A DNA stretch of 43,697 nt from contig RECQ01000066.1 of assembly GCA_007693965.1 (NCBI GenBank), positions 1 to 43,697 of the forward strand, written 5' to 3'. The position numbers were made by a program, and so were the translations under genes. Positions 15,808-24,073 of the stretch are shown here, one piece after another. The notes beneath the pieces were generated by a model. The model searched no databases and was not told the origin of the DNA. It worked only from the letters and a program-made list of their open reading frames with translations. The stretch is from Phycisphaeraceae bacterium. GTDB taxonomy: Bacteria; Planctomycetota; Phycisphaerae; Phycisphaerales; UBA1924. Positions within the stretch are counted from its first letter, which is position 1; each line of letters begins with the position of its first letter.

Positions 15808-17255
15808 CGACGTTGCACACCAGCGCGACCGATGGCGGACGTCTTCGCGTCGCGGGCTGGCTCCGCGGCGTTGTCTCGTGGATGGCGCCGCTCGACTCCG
15901 TCTACCGTCCGTTCTTCATCGCGGCGATCATCGCCGGCCTGACCGCCGGCGCCGCGTGGGGCGTGTGGCTGCTGGTCGAGATCGGGCGGACCGGCTCGTT
16001 CACCGGCGTTTCGATCCACACCGTCAATGCGCACGGACACGCGCAGATCTTCGGCTGGATCGGCCTGTTCGTGATGGGCTTCGCGTACCACGTCCTGCCG
16101 CGGCTGTGGAGGTCGGCGCCGGTCGCCCCGGTGGCGGCGGGGTCTAGTTTTCTGCTGATGATCGGCGGGCTGACGCTGTGTGTGATCGGCACCGCGCTTG
16201 CGACGCGGTGGGGGGCCGCGCCGACGGTCGCCGCGGCGGGCGGCGGGCTGATGTTCGGCGCGACGCTTGTCTTCTTCTTCTCGCTGCTCGGCGTGTTCCG
16301 CAGGTCTGAGGCGCTGCGGACGCCGTGGGTTGCGTTCGTCTTCGTCGGCCTGGCCTTCTTCGCGCTCTCGACGCTCTACAACGCCTGGCACGTCTGGATG
16401 ACCACCGCAGCGCCGAATCGCGAGGCGCTGCTCTACGCCGTGAGCACGCACCAGGGAGCGCTGCGGAACCTGCAGCTGCATGGCTTTGCGCTGTTCATGA
16501 TCCTGGGCATGTCGATGCGTCTCATCCCGCCGCTCTTCGGCGCGAGGCTGACGCCCGATCGGCCCGCGTGGATCGCGCTGTGGCTGCTGCTGGCGGCGGT
16601 GGTGGTCGAGACCGGCGCTTTCCTCGCGTTCCAGTGGACCGGCTCGCGCGTCATGGCGGGGGGGATGTGGATGGCGTGGCTGCTGCTGCCGATCGGCGTG
16701 GGGCTGGTCGCGCTGCCGTGGAGGCTGTGGGCGCCGCTGCCGCTGGGCGGACGGGCGAGCAAGTTCGTGCGGGCGGCGTACATCTGGCTGGCCGTCGCGC
16801 TGGCGATGCTCATCGCCTTGCCGCTGTACCAGTTCGTAAGCGGGCAGGCCTTCAGCCATGCCTATTACGGGGGCGTCCGCCACGCGTACACGGTGGGCTT
16901 CATGTCGATGATGATCATGGGGATGGCGGCGAAGGTCGTTCCCACGTTCCGGCGTGTTGATGAACGCGCGCTGACAAACCTGTGGGGGCCGTTCCTGCTG
17001 GTGACGATCGGCTGCGCCCTGCGCGTGACGCTTCAGATCGCGACCGACTGGCGCGACAGCGCGTTCTGGATCGTGCCGGTCAGCGGCGGGATGGAGCTGA
17101 CGGGGCTCACGTGGTGGGGGGCCCACCTGGCGACCCTGATGCTGCGAGACCCGGACCGGCGCCGGGGTGGGGACATCGCCCTGCCCATTGCGGACCAGAC
17201 CGACGCGGCGGCGGCGCCGGGATCGGGGCGAGAAAACGCCGGGAACCGGCCCTGA
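15804..17255 (+). CDS. nnrS: NnrS family haem-copper membrane protein
   Basis: A 483-residue polytopic protein with about twelve hydrophobic helices, starting from a GTG that overlaps the previous stop. The N-terminus YRPFFIAAIIAG is the typical NnrS entry. Histidines likely to bind haem or copper are in VNAHGHAQIFGWIG, LHGFALFMILGMSMR and RHAYTVGFMSMMIMGM, the last close to the NnrS consensus HA-TVG. NnrS proteins protect against nitric-oxide damage and are usually controlled by NO-sensing regulators. The neighbours RIC and hemerythrin fit this. A more distant relation to haem-copper oxidase subunit I is the alternative description. The C-terminal tail (about 35 residues) is cytoplasmic and Ala/Gly-rich. 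Confidence 0.82.
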   Translation: MTTLHTSATDGGRLRVAGWLRGVVSWMAPLDSVYRPFFIAAIIAGLTAGAAWGVWLLVEIGRTGSFTGVSIHTVNAHGHAQIFGWIGLFVMGFAYHVLPRLWRSAPVAPVAAGSSFLLMIGGLTLCVIGTALATRWGAAPTVAAAGGGLMFGATLVFFFSLLGVFRRSEALRTPWVAFVFVGLAFFALSTLYNAWHVWMTTAAPNREALLYAVSTHQGALRNLQLHGFALFMILGMSMRLIPPLFGARLTPDRPAWIALWLLLAAVVVETGAFLAFQWTGSRVMAGGMWMAWLLLPIGVGLVALPWRLWAPLPLGGRASKFVRAAYIWLAVALAMLIALPLYQFVSGQAFSHAYYGGVRHAYTVGFMSMMIMGMAAKVVPTFRRVDERALTNLWGPFLLVTIGCALRVTLQIATDWRDSAFWIVPVSGGMELTGLTWWGAHLATLMLRDPDRRRGGDIALPIADQTDAAAAPGSGRENAGNRP

Positions 17256-17319
17256 AGCGAGTCGGGACGGCCGCCAGGGCGGCGGGAGGGGATCTTCGAC
17301 CGTTCCACGCCTCAAGGAC

Positions 17320-17361
17320 TTGCCCGGCCCGTCCGAAAGAGATAAAATGGATAACAATATC
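17320..17361 (+). promoter_or_regulatory. nos operon promoter and TGGAT-N4-ATATC operator
   Basis: A -35-like TTGCCC (17320-17325) and a -10 TAAAAT (17343-17348) are 17 bases apart. The shared motif TGGAT-AACA-ATATC occupies 17348-17361, immediately downstream of the -10 and over the likely transcription start. The cytochrome c start codon is 48 bases further on. The local AT-rich composition is unlike the surrounding GC-rich DNA. Confidence 0.65.
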
Positions 17362-17409
17362 TAGATACCAACATATTGGCGCCGCCCGCGGCGCATTGGA
17401 GCGTGAGGC

Positions 17410-17949
17410 ATGACGAAGCATGGGCAGGCAGTCGGCAGGAATCGGAGCGAGGCCCGGGGCGACCAGGCGGAGACTGGCGGCGGCAGGACGCTACTCGCGT
17501 TTGGCGTGACCGTGGGCTTGCTGGTGTGCATGTTCACGTTCACCGCGGCCCTCGTCAGCGTGATGCAATGGTCGCTCAGTAGTGATGAAGTGACCGTCGT
17601 CGCGCGGCGCGTCGATCCCGCCATGGAGGCGCAGCGAATCGTGCAGTCTGATGCCTTCGCACGAGGCAAGGGGCATTACATGAACACCTGCACCGCGTGC
17701 CACACCCCGGAAGGCTACGGCATGCAGGGGCTGGGGCTGAACATCGTTCTCGGCGCCGTCTCCTCGAACTCCTCAGACCAGGAGCTGGCGGACTTCATCT
17801 GGCGCGGACGCAACCCCGGCGATTCGAGCAATCAGACCGGAAGGGACATGCCCTCGCGGGGCGGGAATCCGGCGCTGAGCAGGGACGACGTCCATGACAT
17901 CGTCGTATACATCCGCGGCCTGGAGGCGAAGGCGGAGGCGGGCATGTGA
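17410..17949 (+). CDS. Membrane-anchored monohaem cytochrome c of the nos operon
   Basis: A 179-residue protein. One transmembrane anchor (LLAFGVTVGLLVCMFTFTAA, about residues 33-52) follows a basic N-terminus and leads to a periplasmic class I cytochrome c domain. That domain has the haem motif CTACH near residue 94 and a likely axial Met in the RDMPSRGGNPALS segment. The C-terminal helix (DIVVYIRGLEAK) is typical. The position directly upstream of nosZ suggests it donates electrons to nitrous oxide reductase, like the NosC cytochromes of clade II operons. The ATG at 17410 has GGAG upstream. The gap to nosZ (17950-18073) shows no gene and no obvious promoter. Confidence 0.85.
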   Translation: MTKHGQAVGRNRSEARGDQAETGGGRTLLAFGVTVGLLVCMFTFTAALVSVMQWSLSSDEVTVVARRVDPAMEAQRIVQSDAFARGKGHYMNTCTACHTPEGYGMQGLGLNIVLGAVSSNSSDQELADFIWRGRNPGDSSNQTGRDMPSRGGNPALSRDDVHDIVVYIRGLEAKAEAGM

Positions 17950-18073
17950 GCGACTCGGACAAAGCACCGAAGCATCGCCTTCGCGCGATCGAGCAGAGAC
18001 ACCATTTCGGCAACCCAACGAAAACCGGAGTAGTCGGACAGATCGTCGCAGACACCGGGAAAGGATTATTGAG

Positions 18074-20074
18074 ATGCGGACATTGCTGATCATCGGAACC
18101 ACATTCGCGCTCGCGGGCGCCTGGCTTTCCGGCTGCGGCGGGGCCGACGAAACGAGACGGACGGCCAACGCCGCCGCCCTCGGCTCTAGCGCCGCCCGCA
18201 TCGTCGAGGCTCGGAATCTGACTCCGGAAAACGTCGAGGCGGCGCTCAAGACCTACATGCCGAGCGGACAGCACGACGAGTTCGTCATGTTCGCTTCCTC
18301 CGGGCACGCCGGGCAGATCATCGTCATCGGCATCCCGTCGATGCGGATCCTGCGCACCATCGCCGTGTACACGCCCGAGTCGTGGCAGGGCTGGGGCTTC
18401 GGCATGGGGAACGACGTCATCGCCGCGGGCGCTGTCGACGGGAAGACGATGACCTGGGGCGACACGCACCATCCAGCCATCAGCCGCAGGAACGCCGAAT
18501 ACGACGGCGAGTGGCTCTTCATCGCCGACAAGGCCCACGCGCGCATGGCCGTCATCGATCTGCGCACCTTCCAGACCAAGCAGATCGTGAAGAACCCCAT
18601 CGCGCTGAGCGACCACGGCGGCGCCTTCGTGACGCCGGACACCGAGTACATCATCCAGGGCGGCCAGTACGGCCACCCGCTGGGATGGGAGTACGCCCCC
18701 ATCGAGCAGTACGAGGAGATGTACCGCGGGCACGTCACCTTCTGGAAGTTCGACCGCGAGCGCGGGCGCATCGACATCGACAAGTCTTTCGCTCTTGAGC
18801 TGCCGCCCTACTGGCAGGATCTGGTGCAGGTCGGATGGGGGCCGAGCGACGGCTGGCTCTTCATGAACTCGATCAACACCGAGCTCCACACCGGCGGCGT
18901 GCTCGAAGGCGAGCCGCCCTTCGAGACCGGCGTGTCGCAGAGCGACATGGACTTCATGCACATCATTCCCTGGCGCAAAGCGGTCGAGACGTTCGAGGCC
19001 GGCAAGTTCGACCGCATCAAGGGCTTCCCCGTCATCAGCCTGGACACCATCCGCAGCGAGGAGCTGCTCTACTTCGCCCCCGAGCCCAAGAGCCCGCACG
19101 GCGTCGACCTCGCGCCCGGCGGCGAGTTCATCGTCGTCGCAGGAAAGCTTGATCCGCATGTCACCATCTACAGCATCGAGAAGCTCAAGCAGGCGATCAA
19201 TGAGCGGAACTACACGATCGATGAGAACTACGGCATCCCGATCCTCGATTTCGACTCGGTTGTCGAGGCGCAGGTCGAAGTGGGCCTCGGCCCGCTGCAC
19301 ACGCAGTTCGACGACAAGGGGTACGCCTACACCTCGCTCTTCCTCGACAGCGCCGTCGCCCGTTGGACGCTCGGAGGCCCGTACGCGGACAAGAACCCCG
19401 ATCAGCCGTGGAGCCTCGTCACCACAACGCCCGTGCACTACAACATCGGCCACCTCGCCACCGTCGCCGGCGACACCGCCAAGCCCGAGGGCAGGTATCT
19501 GGTGGCTCTGAACAAGTGGTCCGTCGACCGCTTCACGCCGGTGGGCCCGCTGCTGCCGCAGAACCTCCAGCTTCTTGACATCTCGCAGCCCGGCACGGAC
19601 ATGCCGGTGCTCTACGACATGCCTATGGGCATCGGCGAACCGCACTACGCCCAGATCATCCGCGCCGACAAGCTCAAACCCTGGCGCGTCTATCCGGAGA
19701 TCGGCTGGGAGGCTCTCAAGGGGGCCGTAAGCCCGAACGCCACCACACGTGGTCAGGAGCGCATCGAACGCGACGGCGATACGGTGCACGTCTACACCAC
19801 CGTGGTCAGGAGCACCTTCCGGCCCGATCGCGTGATCGTGCGCGAGGGCGATCGCGTCGTCTGGCATCTCACCAGCATCGAGCGCACCATGGATGCGATC
19901 CACGGCTTCACGATTCCCGGCTTCAACATCATGACCAGCATCGAGCCGGGCGAGTATCAGCGCCTCGAGTTCATCGCCGACAAGGCCGGCGTCTACCCCT
20001 TCTACTGCACCGAGTTCTGCTCGGCGCTGCATCTGGAGATGATGGGCTACTTCATCATTGAGCCGGCCTCCTGA
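18074..20074 (+). CDS. nosZ: Nitrous oxide reductase, clade II, lipoprotein form
   Basis: A 666-residue enzyme reducing N2O to N2 in the periplasm. The N-terminus is a Sec lipoprotein signal with lipobox LSGC (C21), not a Tat signal, which is a clade II trait. The beta-propeller supplies the CuZ histidines, including H78 (SSGHAGQ), H132/H133 (DTHHP), SDHGG and LHTQFD. The C-terminal cupredoxin domain has the CuA set C645-x3-C649-x3-H653-x2-M656. The ATG at 18074 is preceded by AAAGGA. It lies second in the operon behind a cytochrome c and ahead of nosDFYL. All catalytic ligands I can check are intact, so activity is expected. Lipid anchoring would keep the enzyme at the membrane near its cytochrome donor. 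Confidence 0.97.
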   Translation: MRTLLIIGTTFALAGAWLSGCGGADETRRTANAAALGSSAARIVEARNLTPENVEAALKTYMPSGQHDEFVMFASSGHAGQIIVIGIPSMRILRTIAVYTPESWQGWGFGMGNDVIAAGAVDGKTMTWGDTHHPAISRRNAEYDGEWLFIADKAHARMAVIDLRTFQTKQIVKNPIALSDHGGAFVTPDTEYIIQGGQYGHPLGWEYAPIEQYEEMYRGHVTFWKFDRERGRIDIDKSFALELPPYWQDLVQVGWGPSDGWLFMNSINTELHTGGVLEGEPPFETGVSQSDMDFMHIIPWRKAVETFEAGKFDRIKGFPVISLDTIRSEELLYFAPEPKSPHGVDLAPGGEFIVVAGKLDPHVTIYSIEKLKQAINERNYTIDENYGIPILDFDSVVEAQVEVGLGPLHTQFDDKGYAYTSLFLDSAVARWTLGGPYADKNPDQPWSLVTTTPVHYNIGHLATVAGDTAKPEGRYLVALNKWSVDRFTPVGPLLPQNLQLLDISQPGTDMPVLYDMPMGIGEPHYAQIIRADKLKPWRVYPEIGWEALKGAVSPNATTRGQERIERDGDTVHVYTTVVRSTFRPDRVIVREGDRVVWHLTSIERTMDAIHGFTIPGFNIMTSIEPGEYQRLEFIADKAGVYPFYCTEFCSALHLEMMGYFIIEPAS

Positions 20075-20208
20075 CGTGTTTCTCCTCCTCCCCAGAGCGG
20101 CCGCGGGGCGATCCCGGGGGCTTGCGCCGTGACGCGCTGAGCCCGCACACCCATCCGGGACGCCCCGGCGGGCCGGATGGTCCGCCGCACGCACACGGAG
20201 TTCGTCCG

Positions 20209-22296
20209 ATGAACAGCAGCTCGCGCCGACACACCGACGGGAAACGCACGAAGGCGTCGCCCCGGCGCGTTCCGCTCGCGATGGCTCGCGCGCTCTTCGC
20301 GGTCGCGGCCCTGCTGCTCATCGTCTCATTCTTCCAGCCCTACTGGAAGATGACGCTCCAGGCGCCGCAGTACCCCCAGGGCCTCACGGTGCAGGCCTAC
20401 CTGCATGGATTGACGGGCGATGTCGATGAAATCGACGGACTGAACCATTACATCGGCATGCGCCCATTGGAGGAAGCGGCGCAGCTCGAACGCCAATTCT
20501 CGCCCGTGATGATCGGCGTCATGTCGGCGATGCTGCTGGCAGCGATGTTCGTTCCGAGGGTGTGGGCGACGCTGCTGGCGCTGCCGGTCGTCTTCTTCCC
20601 ACCGGGATTTCTACTGGATCTGTTCTTCTGGCTGCACCACTTCGGGCAGAACCTCGATCCCACCGCGGCGTTGTCGAGCTCGGTCAAGCCGTTCACGCCT
20701 CCCGTCCTCGGCGTCGGCAAGGTTGGCAACTTCCGCACAGTGGCGGGCGCGGACACGGGGCTGTACATGGCCGCCGCTGCGTCGCTTCTGGTGATCGCGG
20801 GGATCGCGCTGCGGTGGCGGGCGCACGGGAAGAGCGCGCAGTCGGCCGCGGCGGCGCCGGCGGCGGGTCGCCTCGGCGCATCCGCAGTTGCAGCGTGCGC
20901 AGCGGTGATTGTGTTCAGTGTCTCGGCGCGCACTGGCGCCGATGGTGCGGCTCCTCGTTTCGACATCCACGAGGCGATCCGCGCCGCCGACGAGGGCGCC
21001 ACGATCGTGGCGCCCTCGGGCGTGTACGACGCCCCGATCATCCTCGATCGCTCCGTGAGGCTCATCGCCGAGCGGGGCGCCGTGATCGACGCCTGCGGCC
21101 GGGGAAACGGCGTGCGCATCACCGCACCGGGCGCCGAGCTGCACGGCTTCACGATCCGCAACACCGGCGCCAGCCTCCACGAAGAGAACACGGGCGTGCT
21201 CGTCCTGGCGCCTCGAGCGGTCATCGAGAACAACACGATCGAGAACGCCCTTTTCGGAATCAGCCTCAAGAACGCATCGGGCTCGATCGTGCGCGGCAAT
21301 ACGATCGTCGGCATGGACTTGCACGTGGCCCGGCGCGGCGACGGGATCCGCGCGTGGCACAGCAACGACCTCATCATCGAGGGGAACACCGTCCGGGCCG
21401 TGCGCGATGTGGTCGTGTGGTACTCCGAGCGGGTCGCTCTCACGGACAACCACATTGTGGACAGCCGCTACGGACTGCATTTCATGTACTGCCACGACAA
21501 TGTTCTCACAGGCAACCGCCTCGAAGGAAACTCAGTCGGCGCCTTCCTGATGTACAGCCGCAACATCATGGCCCGGCGCAATACGATTCTGAACAACCGC
21601 GGCCCCAGCGGCTACGGTATCGGCCTCAAGGACATGCAGGGCGTGACGATCGAGGAGAACGCCATCGTCGGCAACCGCGTTGGCATCTACTTCGACAATC
21701 CGCCCATGTTCGAGGCGGCGCACGACGAGTTCCGCGCCAACCTGATCGCATACAACGACGTCGGCGTGCTGCTCCAGCCGCTGGTGAGCCAGGTCGCGAT
21801 CTTCGAGAACAGCTTCATCGAGAACATCCAGCAGGTCGGCATCCGGGGCGGCGGCGAGCTGCGGGGCAACGAGCTGACGCGCGACGGCCGCGGCAACTAC
21901 TGGAGCGACTACCGAGGCTTCGACCTCGACGGCGACGGCGTGGGAGACCATCCCCACCGCGTCGAGGGGTTGTGGGACAGCCTGGTCGATCGCGAGCCGG
22001 CGCTCCGACTCTTCCTGTACAGCCCGGCGCAGCAGGCGGTCGAGTTCGCCGCTTCCGCGTTCCCCGTGGTCCGACCTCGACCGATCGTCTCGGACGGGGC
22101 GCCGCTGATGCGCCCGGCGCACACATCGCCGACGCCGGAAGACGAGAGCGATCCGCGCTGCTTCGCGCTGCTGGCCGGCGCTCTCCTGACCATCGTCGCC
22201 ATCACGCTCGTCGGCGCGATGACCTCCTTCGGTCCGACGCGCCGCGCCGGGCGCCCGACGAAATCGCACACACTGAAAGCCGAGGCGTCCCGATGA
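20209..22296 (+). CDS. nosD: NosD copper-site assembly protein fused to an N-terminal membrane domain
   Basis: A 695-residue fusion. Residues 1-240 are a membrane region with about four or five hydrophobic helices and a periplasmic stretch (FQPYWKMTLQAPQYPQGL ... LNHYIGMRPL). The family is not firmly known to me; it may correspond to the separate NosB-type membrane protein of other clade II clusters. From about 260 the NosD part begins: right-handed beta-helix CASH repeats with periodic Asn-Thr-Ile steps (ENNTIENALFGISLKN, GNTIVG, GNTVRAV) and the conserved GRGNYWSDYRGFDLDGDGVGD. A C-terminal helix re-enters the membrane. NosD works with NosF and NosY in CuZ assembly. The ATG at 20209 has GGAG upstream. 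The gap 20075-20208 shows no gene. Confidence 0.88.
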   Translation: MNSSSRRHTDGKRTKASPRRVPLAMARALFAVAALLLIVSFFQPYWKMTLQAPQYPQGLTVQAYLHGLTGDVDEIDGLNHYIGMRPLEEAAQLERQFSPVMIGVMSAMLLAAMFVPRVWATLLALPVVFFPPGFLLDLFFWLHHFGQNLDPTAALSSSVKPFTPPVLGVGKVGNFRTVAGADTGLYMAAAASLLVIAGIALRWRAHGKSAQSAAAAPAAGRLGASAVAACAAVIVFSVSARTGADGAAPRFDIHEAIRAADEGATIVAPSGVYDAPIILDRSVRLIAERGAVIDACGRGNGVRITAPGAELHGFTIRNTGASLHEENTGVLVLAPRAVIENNTIENALFGISLKNASGSIVRGNTIVGMDLHVARRGDGIRAWHSNDLIIEGNTVRAVRDVVVWYSERVALTDNHIVDSRYGLHFMYCHDNVLTGNRLEGNSVGAFLMYSRNIMARRNTILNNRGPSGYGIGLKDMQGVTIEENAIVGNRVGIYFDNPPMFEAAHDEFRANLIAYNDVGVLLQPLVSQVAIFENSFIENIQQVGIRGGGELRGNELTRDGRGNYWSDYRGFDLDGDGVGDHPHRVEGLWDSLVDREPALRLFLYSPAQQAVEFAASAFPVVRPRPIVSDGAPLMRPAHTSPTPEDESDPRCFALLAGALLTIVAITLVGAMTSFGPTRRAGRPTKSHTLKAEASR

Positions 22297-23183
22297 TCAC
22301 CGCCACGAACCTGACGAAGAACTTCGGCCGCTTCCGCGCCCTCGACGGCGCGAGCTTCCACGTCGGCGACGGCGAGGCGGTCGCGCTCTGGGGCGCCAAC
22401 GGCGCGGGCAAGACCACCGCGATCCGCTGCGCGCTCGGGTTGCTGCGGCATCGCGGGTCGGTGCGGATCGGCGGCGTCGATGTCCGCCGCGACCCGCGCG
22501 CAGCTCGCAGACAGGTGGGGTATGTGCCGCAGGAGCTGGCGTTCCACGACGACCTGCGCGTCATCGAGACCATGCGTTTCTACGCGCGACTGCGTCGGGT
22601 CCAGCGCGAGCGGATCGATGAATCGCTCGAGACCGTCGAGCTGGCGCGGCACGCTCGCAAGCGCGTCCGTGAGCTCTCCGGGGGCATGAAGCAGCGGCTG
22701 GCGCTGGCGCTCGCTCTGCTCTCCGATCCCGCCGCCCTGATCCTGGACGAGCCGACCTCGAACCTCGACGCGGCGGCCCGGCGCGACTTCACCGCGCTGC
22801 TGCGGGCCCAGAAACGATCCGGCAAGACGATCCTCTTCAGCTCGCACCGCATCGACGAGATCGAGGCGCTCGGCGATCGCGTGGTCGGTCTCGACCAGGG
22901 ACGCATCTCGTTCGAGTGCGCGCCGGGGGAGCTGGTCCGGGCGGCCGACCTGCGCTGCACGCTGCAGGTCGTCGTGCCGAGCGAGCAGCTCGACGAGGCG
23001 ATGCGGGTGCTTCGCGCCGGTGGGTATGCGGCGTCCCGCAATGGATCCGCGGTGTACATCGAGACGCTCGCCGACCGCAAGGCCGAGCCCATCATCGCTC
23101 TCGGCGCCGCGAGAATCTCCGTACGCAACTTCGACCTGAGCGCCGACGATCACTCGGCCCAGCTCTCCGGAGGTGAATCATGA
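22293..23183 (+). CDS. nosF: NosF ABC transporter ATPase
   Basis: A 296-residue ATP-binding subunit. Walker A is GANGAGKTT (about 34-42), the Q-loop is YVPQE, the ABC signature is LSGGMKQRLALA, Walker B is ALILDEPTSNLD and the switch His is in FSSHRIDE. About 80 residues beyond the nucleotide-binding domain form the C-terminal extension common in NosF. It powers the NosFY complex that, with NosD, supplies a sulphur species for building the copper-sulphur CuZ site. The start codon overlaps the nosD stop (ATGA) and the stop overlaps the nosY start (ATGA), so translation is tightly coupled. Confidence 0.95.
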   Translation: MITATNLTKNFGRFRALDGASFHVGDGEAVALWGANGAGKTTAIRCALGLLRHRGSVRIGGVDVRRDPRAARRQVGYVPQELAFHDDLRVIETMRFYARLRRVQRERIDESLETVELARHARKRVRELSGGMKQRLALALALLSDPAALILDEPTSNLDAAARRDFTALLRAQKRSGKTILFSSHRIDEIEALGDRVVGLDQGRISFECAPGELVRAADLRCTLQVVVPSEQLDEAMRVLRAGGYAASRNGSAVYIETLADRKAEPIIALGAARISVRNFDLSADDHSAQLSGGES

Positions 23184-24073
23184 CGCACATCGCCGCACGC
23201 ATGATCCGGATCGCGGGATGGGCCGCGCCGCGTCCGCTGCGCTTCTCGGTGCGCACGGTCGAGGTCTTTGCGCGCAAGGAGCTTCGGGACGCGCTGCGCA
23301 ACAAGTGGTTCGCCCTCTACGCCGCCGCGTTCACACTGCTGGCGCTGGCGCTCTCCTTCGTGTCGATGGGCGGGACCGGGGTCGAGGGTTTCGCCGGTTT
23401 CGGGCGCACCGCCGCGAGTATGGTGAACCTTGTCATTCTGATCGTGCCGCTGATGGCGCTCACGGCCGGGGCCTCCAGCCTCGCCGCGGAGCGCGAGCAG
23501 GGCGTGCTCTCGTACCTGCTCGCCCAGCCGGTCACGAGGCTGGAGGCGCTGCTTGGCAAGTACGTCGGGCTGGCGGTCGCGCTGATCGGCGCCATCGCGC
23601 TCGGGTTCGGGCTGAACGCCGCGTTCCTGGCGATCCGGGGCGGGACGGGGCAGATCGGGGGATTTCTCACGCTCATCGGCGCCGCGTTCGCGCTGGCGCT
23701 GGCGATGCTGAGCGTCGGTTTTCTCATCTCCGCGTGCGTGCGCCGCCAGAGCGTGGCGATGGGCGCGGCGCTGGCGCTCTGGCTGGTCTTCGTCTTTCTC
23801 GGCGACCTCGGGCTGATGGGCAGCGCCCTGGTCATGGGACTTCAGGCGCCGGACCTGTTTCACCTCTCGCTGCTGAACCCGCTCCAGGTCTTCAAGCTGC
23901 TGGCGATGGGCGGCCTGCACGCGTCGCTCGACATGCTCGGGCCGGCGGGCGTGTACGCGACACAGACCTACGGCGGCGCCCTGGGCTGGCTGCTGGCGGG
24001 CGTGCTGGCGGTGTGGATCGCGGCGCCGCTGGCGCTCGCGCAGCTCATATTCGCAAGGAGAGACGTGTCATGA
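23180..24073 (+). CDS. nosY: NosY ABC transporter permease
   Basis: A 297-residue permease with six hydrophobic segments. It follows the ABC-2 pattern: a cytoplasmic N-terminal amphipathic stretch (VEVFARKELRDALRNKWF), a first helix, then LAAEREQGVLSYLLAQPVTRLEALLGKYVG, the conserved coupling region of NosY-type permeases. The NPLQVFKLLAMGGL segment before the last helix is also typical. It pairs with NosF in the inner membrane for CuZ assembly of nitrous oxide reductase. It overlaps nosF and nosL by four bases on either side. Confidence 0.93.
   Translation: MTHIAARMIRIAGWAAPRPLRFSVRTVEVFARKELRDALRNKWFALYAAAFTLLALALSFVSMGGTGVEGFAGFGRTAASMVNLVILIVPLMALTAGASSLAAEREQGVLSYLLAQPVTRLEALLGKYVGLAVALIGAIALGFGLNAAFLAIRGGTGQIGGFLTLIGAAFALALAMLSVGFLISACVRRQSVAMGAALALWLVFVFLGDLGLMGSALVMGLQAPDLFHLSLLNPLQVFKLLAMGGLHASLDMLGPAGVYATQTYGGALGWLLAGVLAVWIAAPLALAQLIFARRDVS

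Noticed and set aside
15291-17357. A long minus-strand open frame (about 690 codons) opposite the hemerythrin and nnrS genes
   Set aside because: It is Arg/Pro/His/Gln-rich with no domain sense and is antisense to two well-supported genes; GC-rich third positions create such frames.
17795-20194. A long minus-strand open frame opposite nosZ
   Set aside because: NosZ on the plus strand has all copper ligands and a signal peptide; the antisense product has shadow-like composition.
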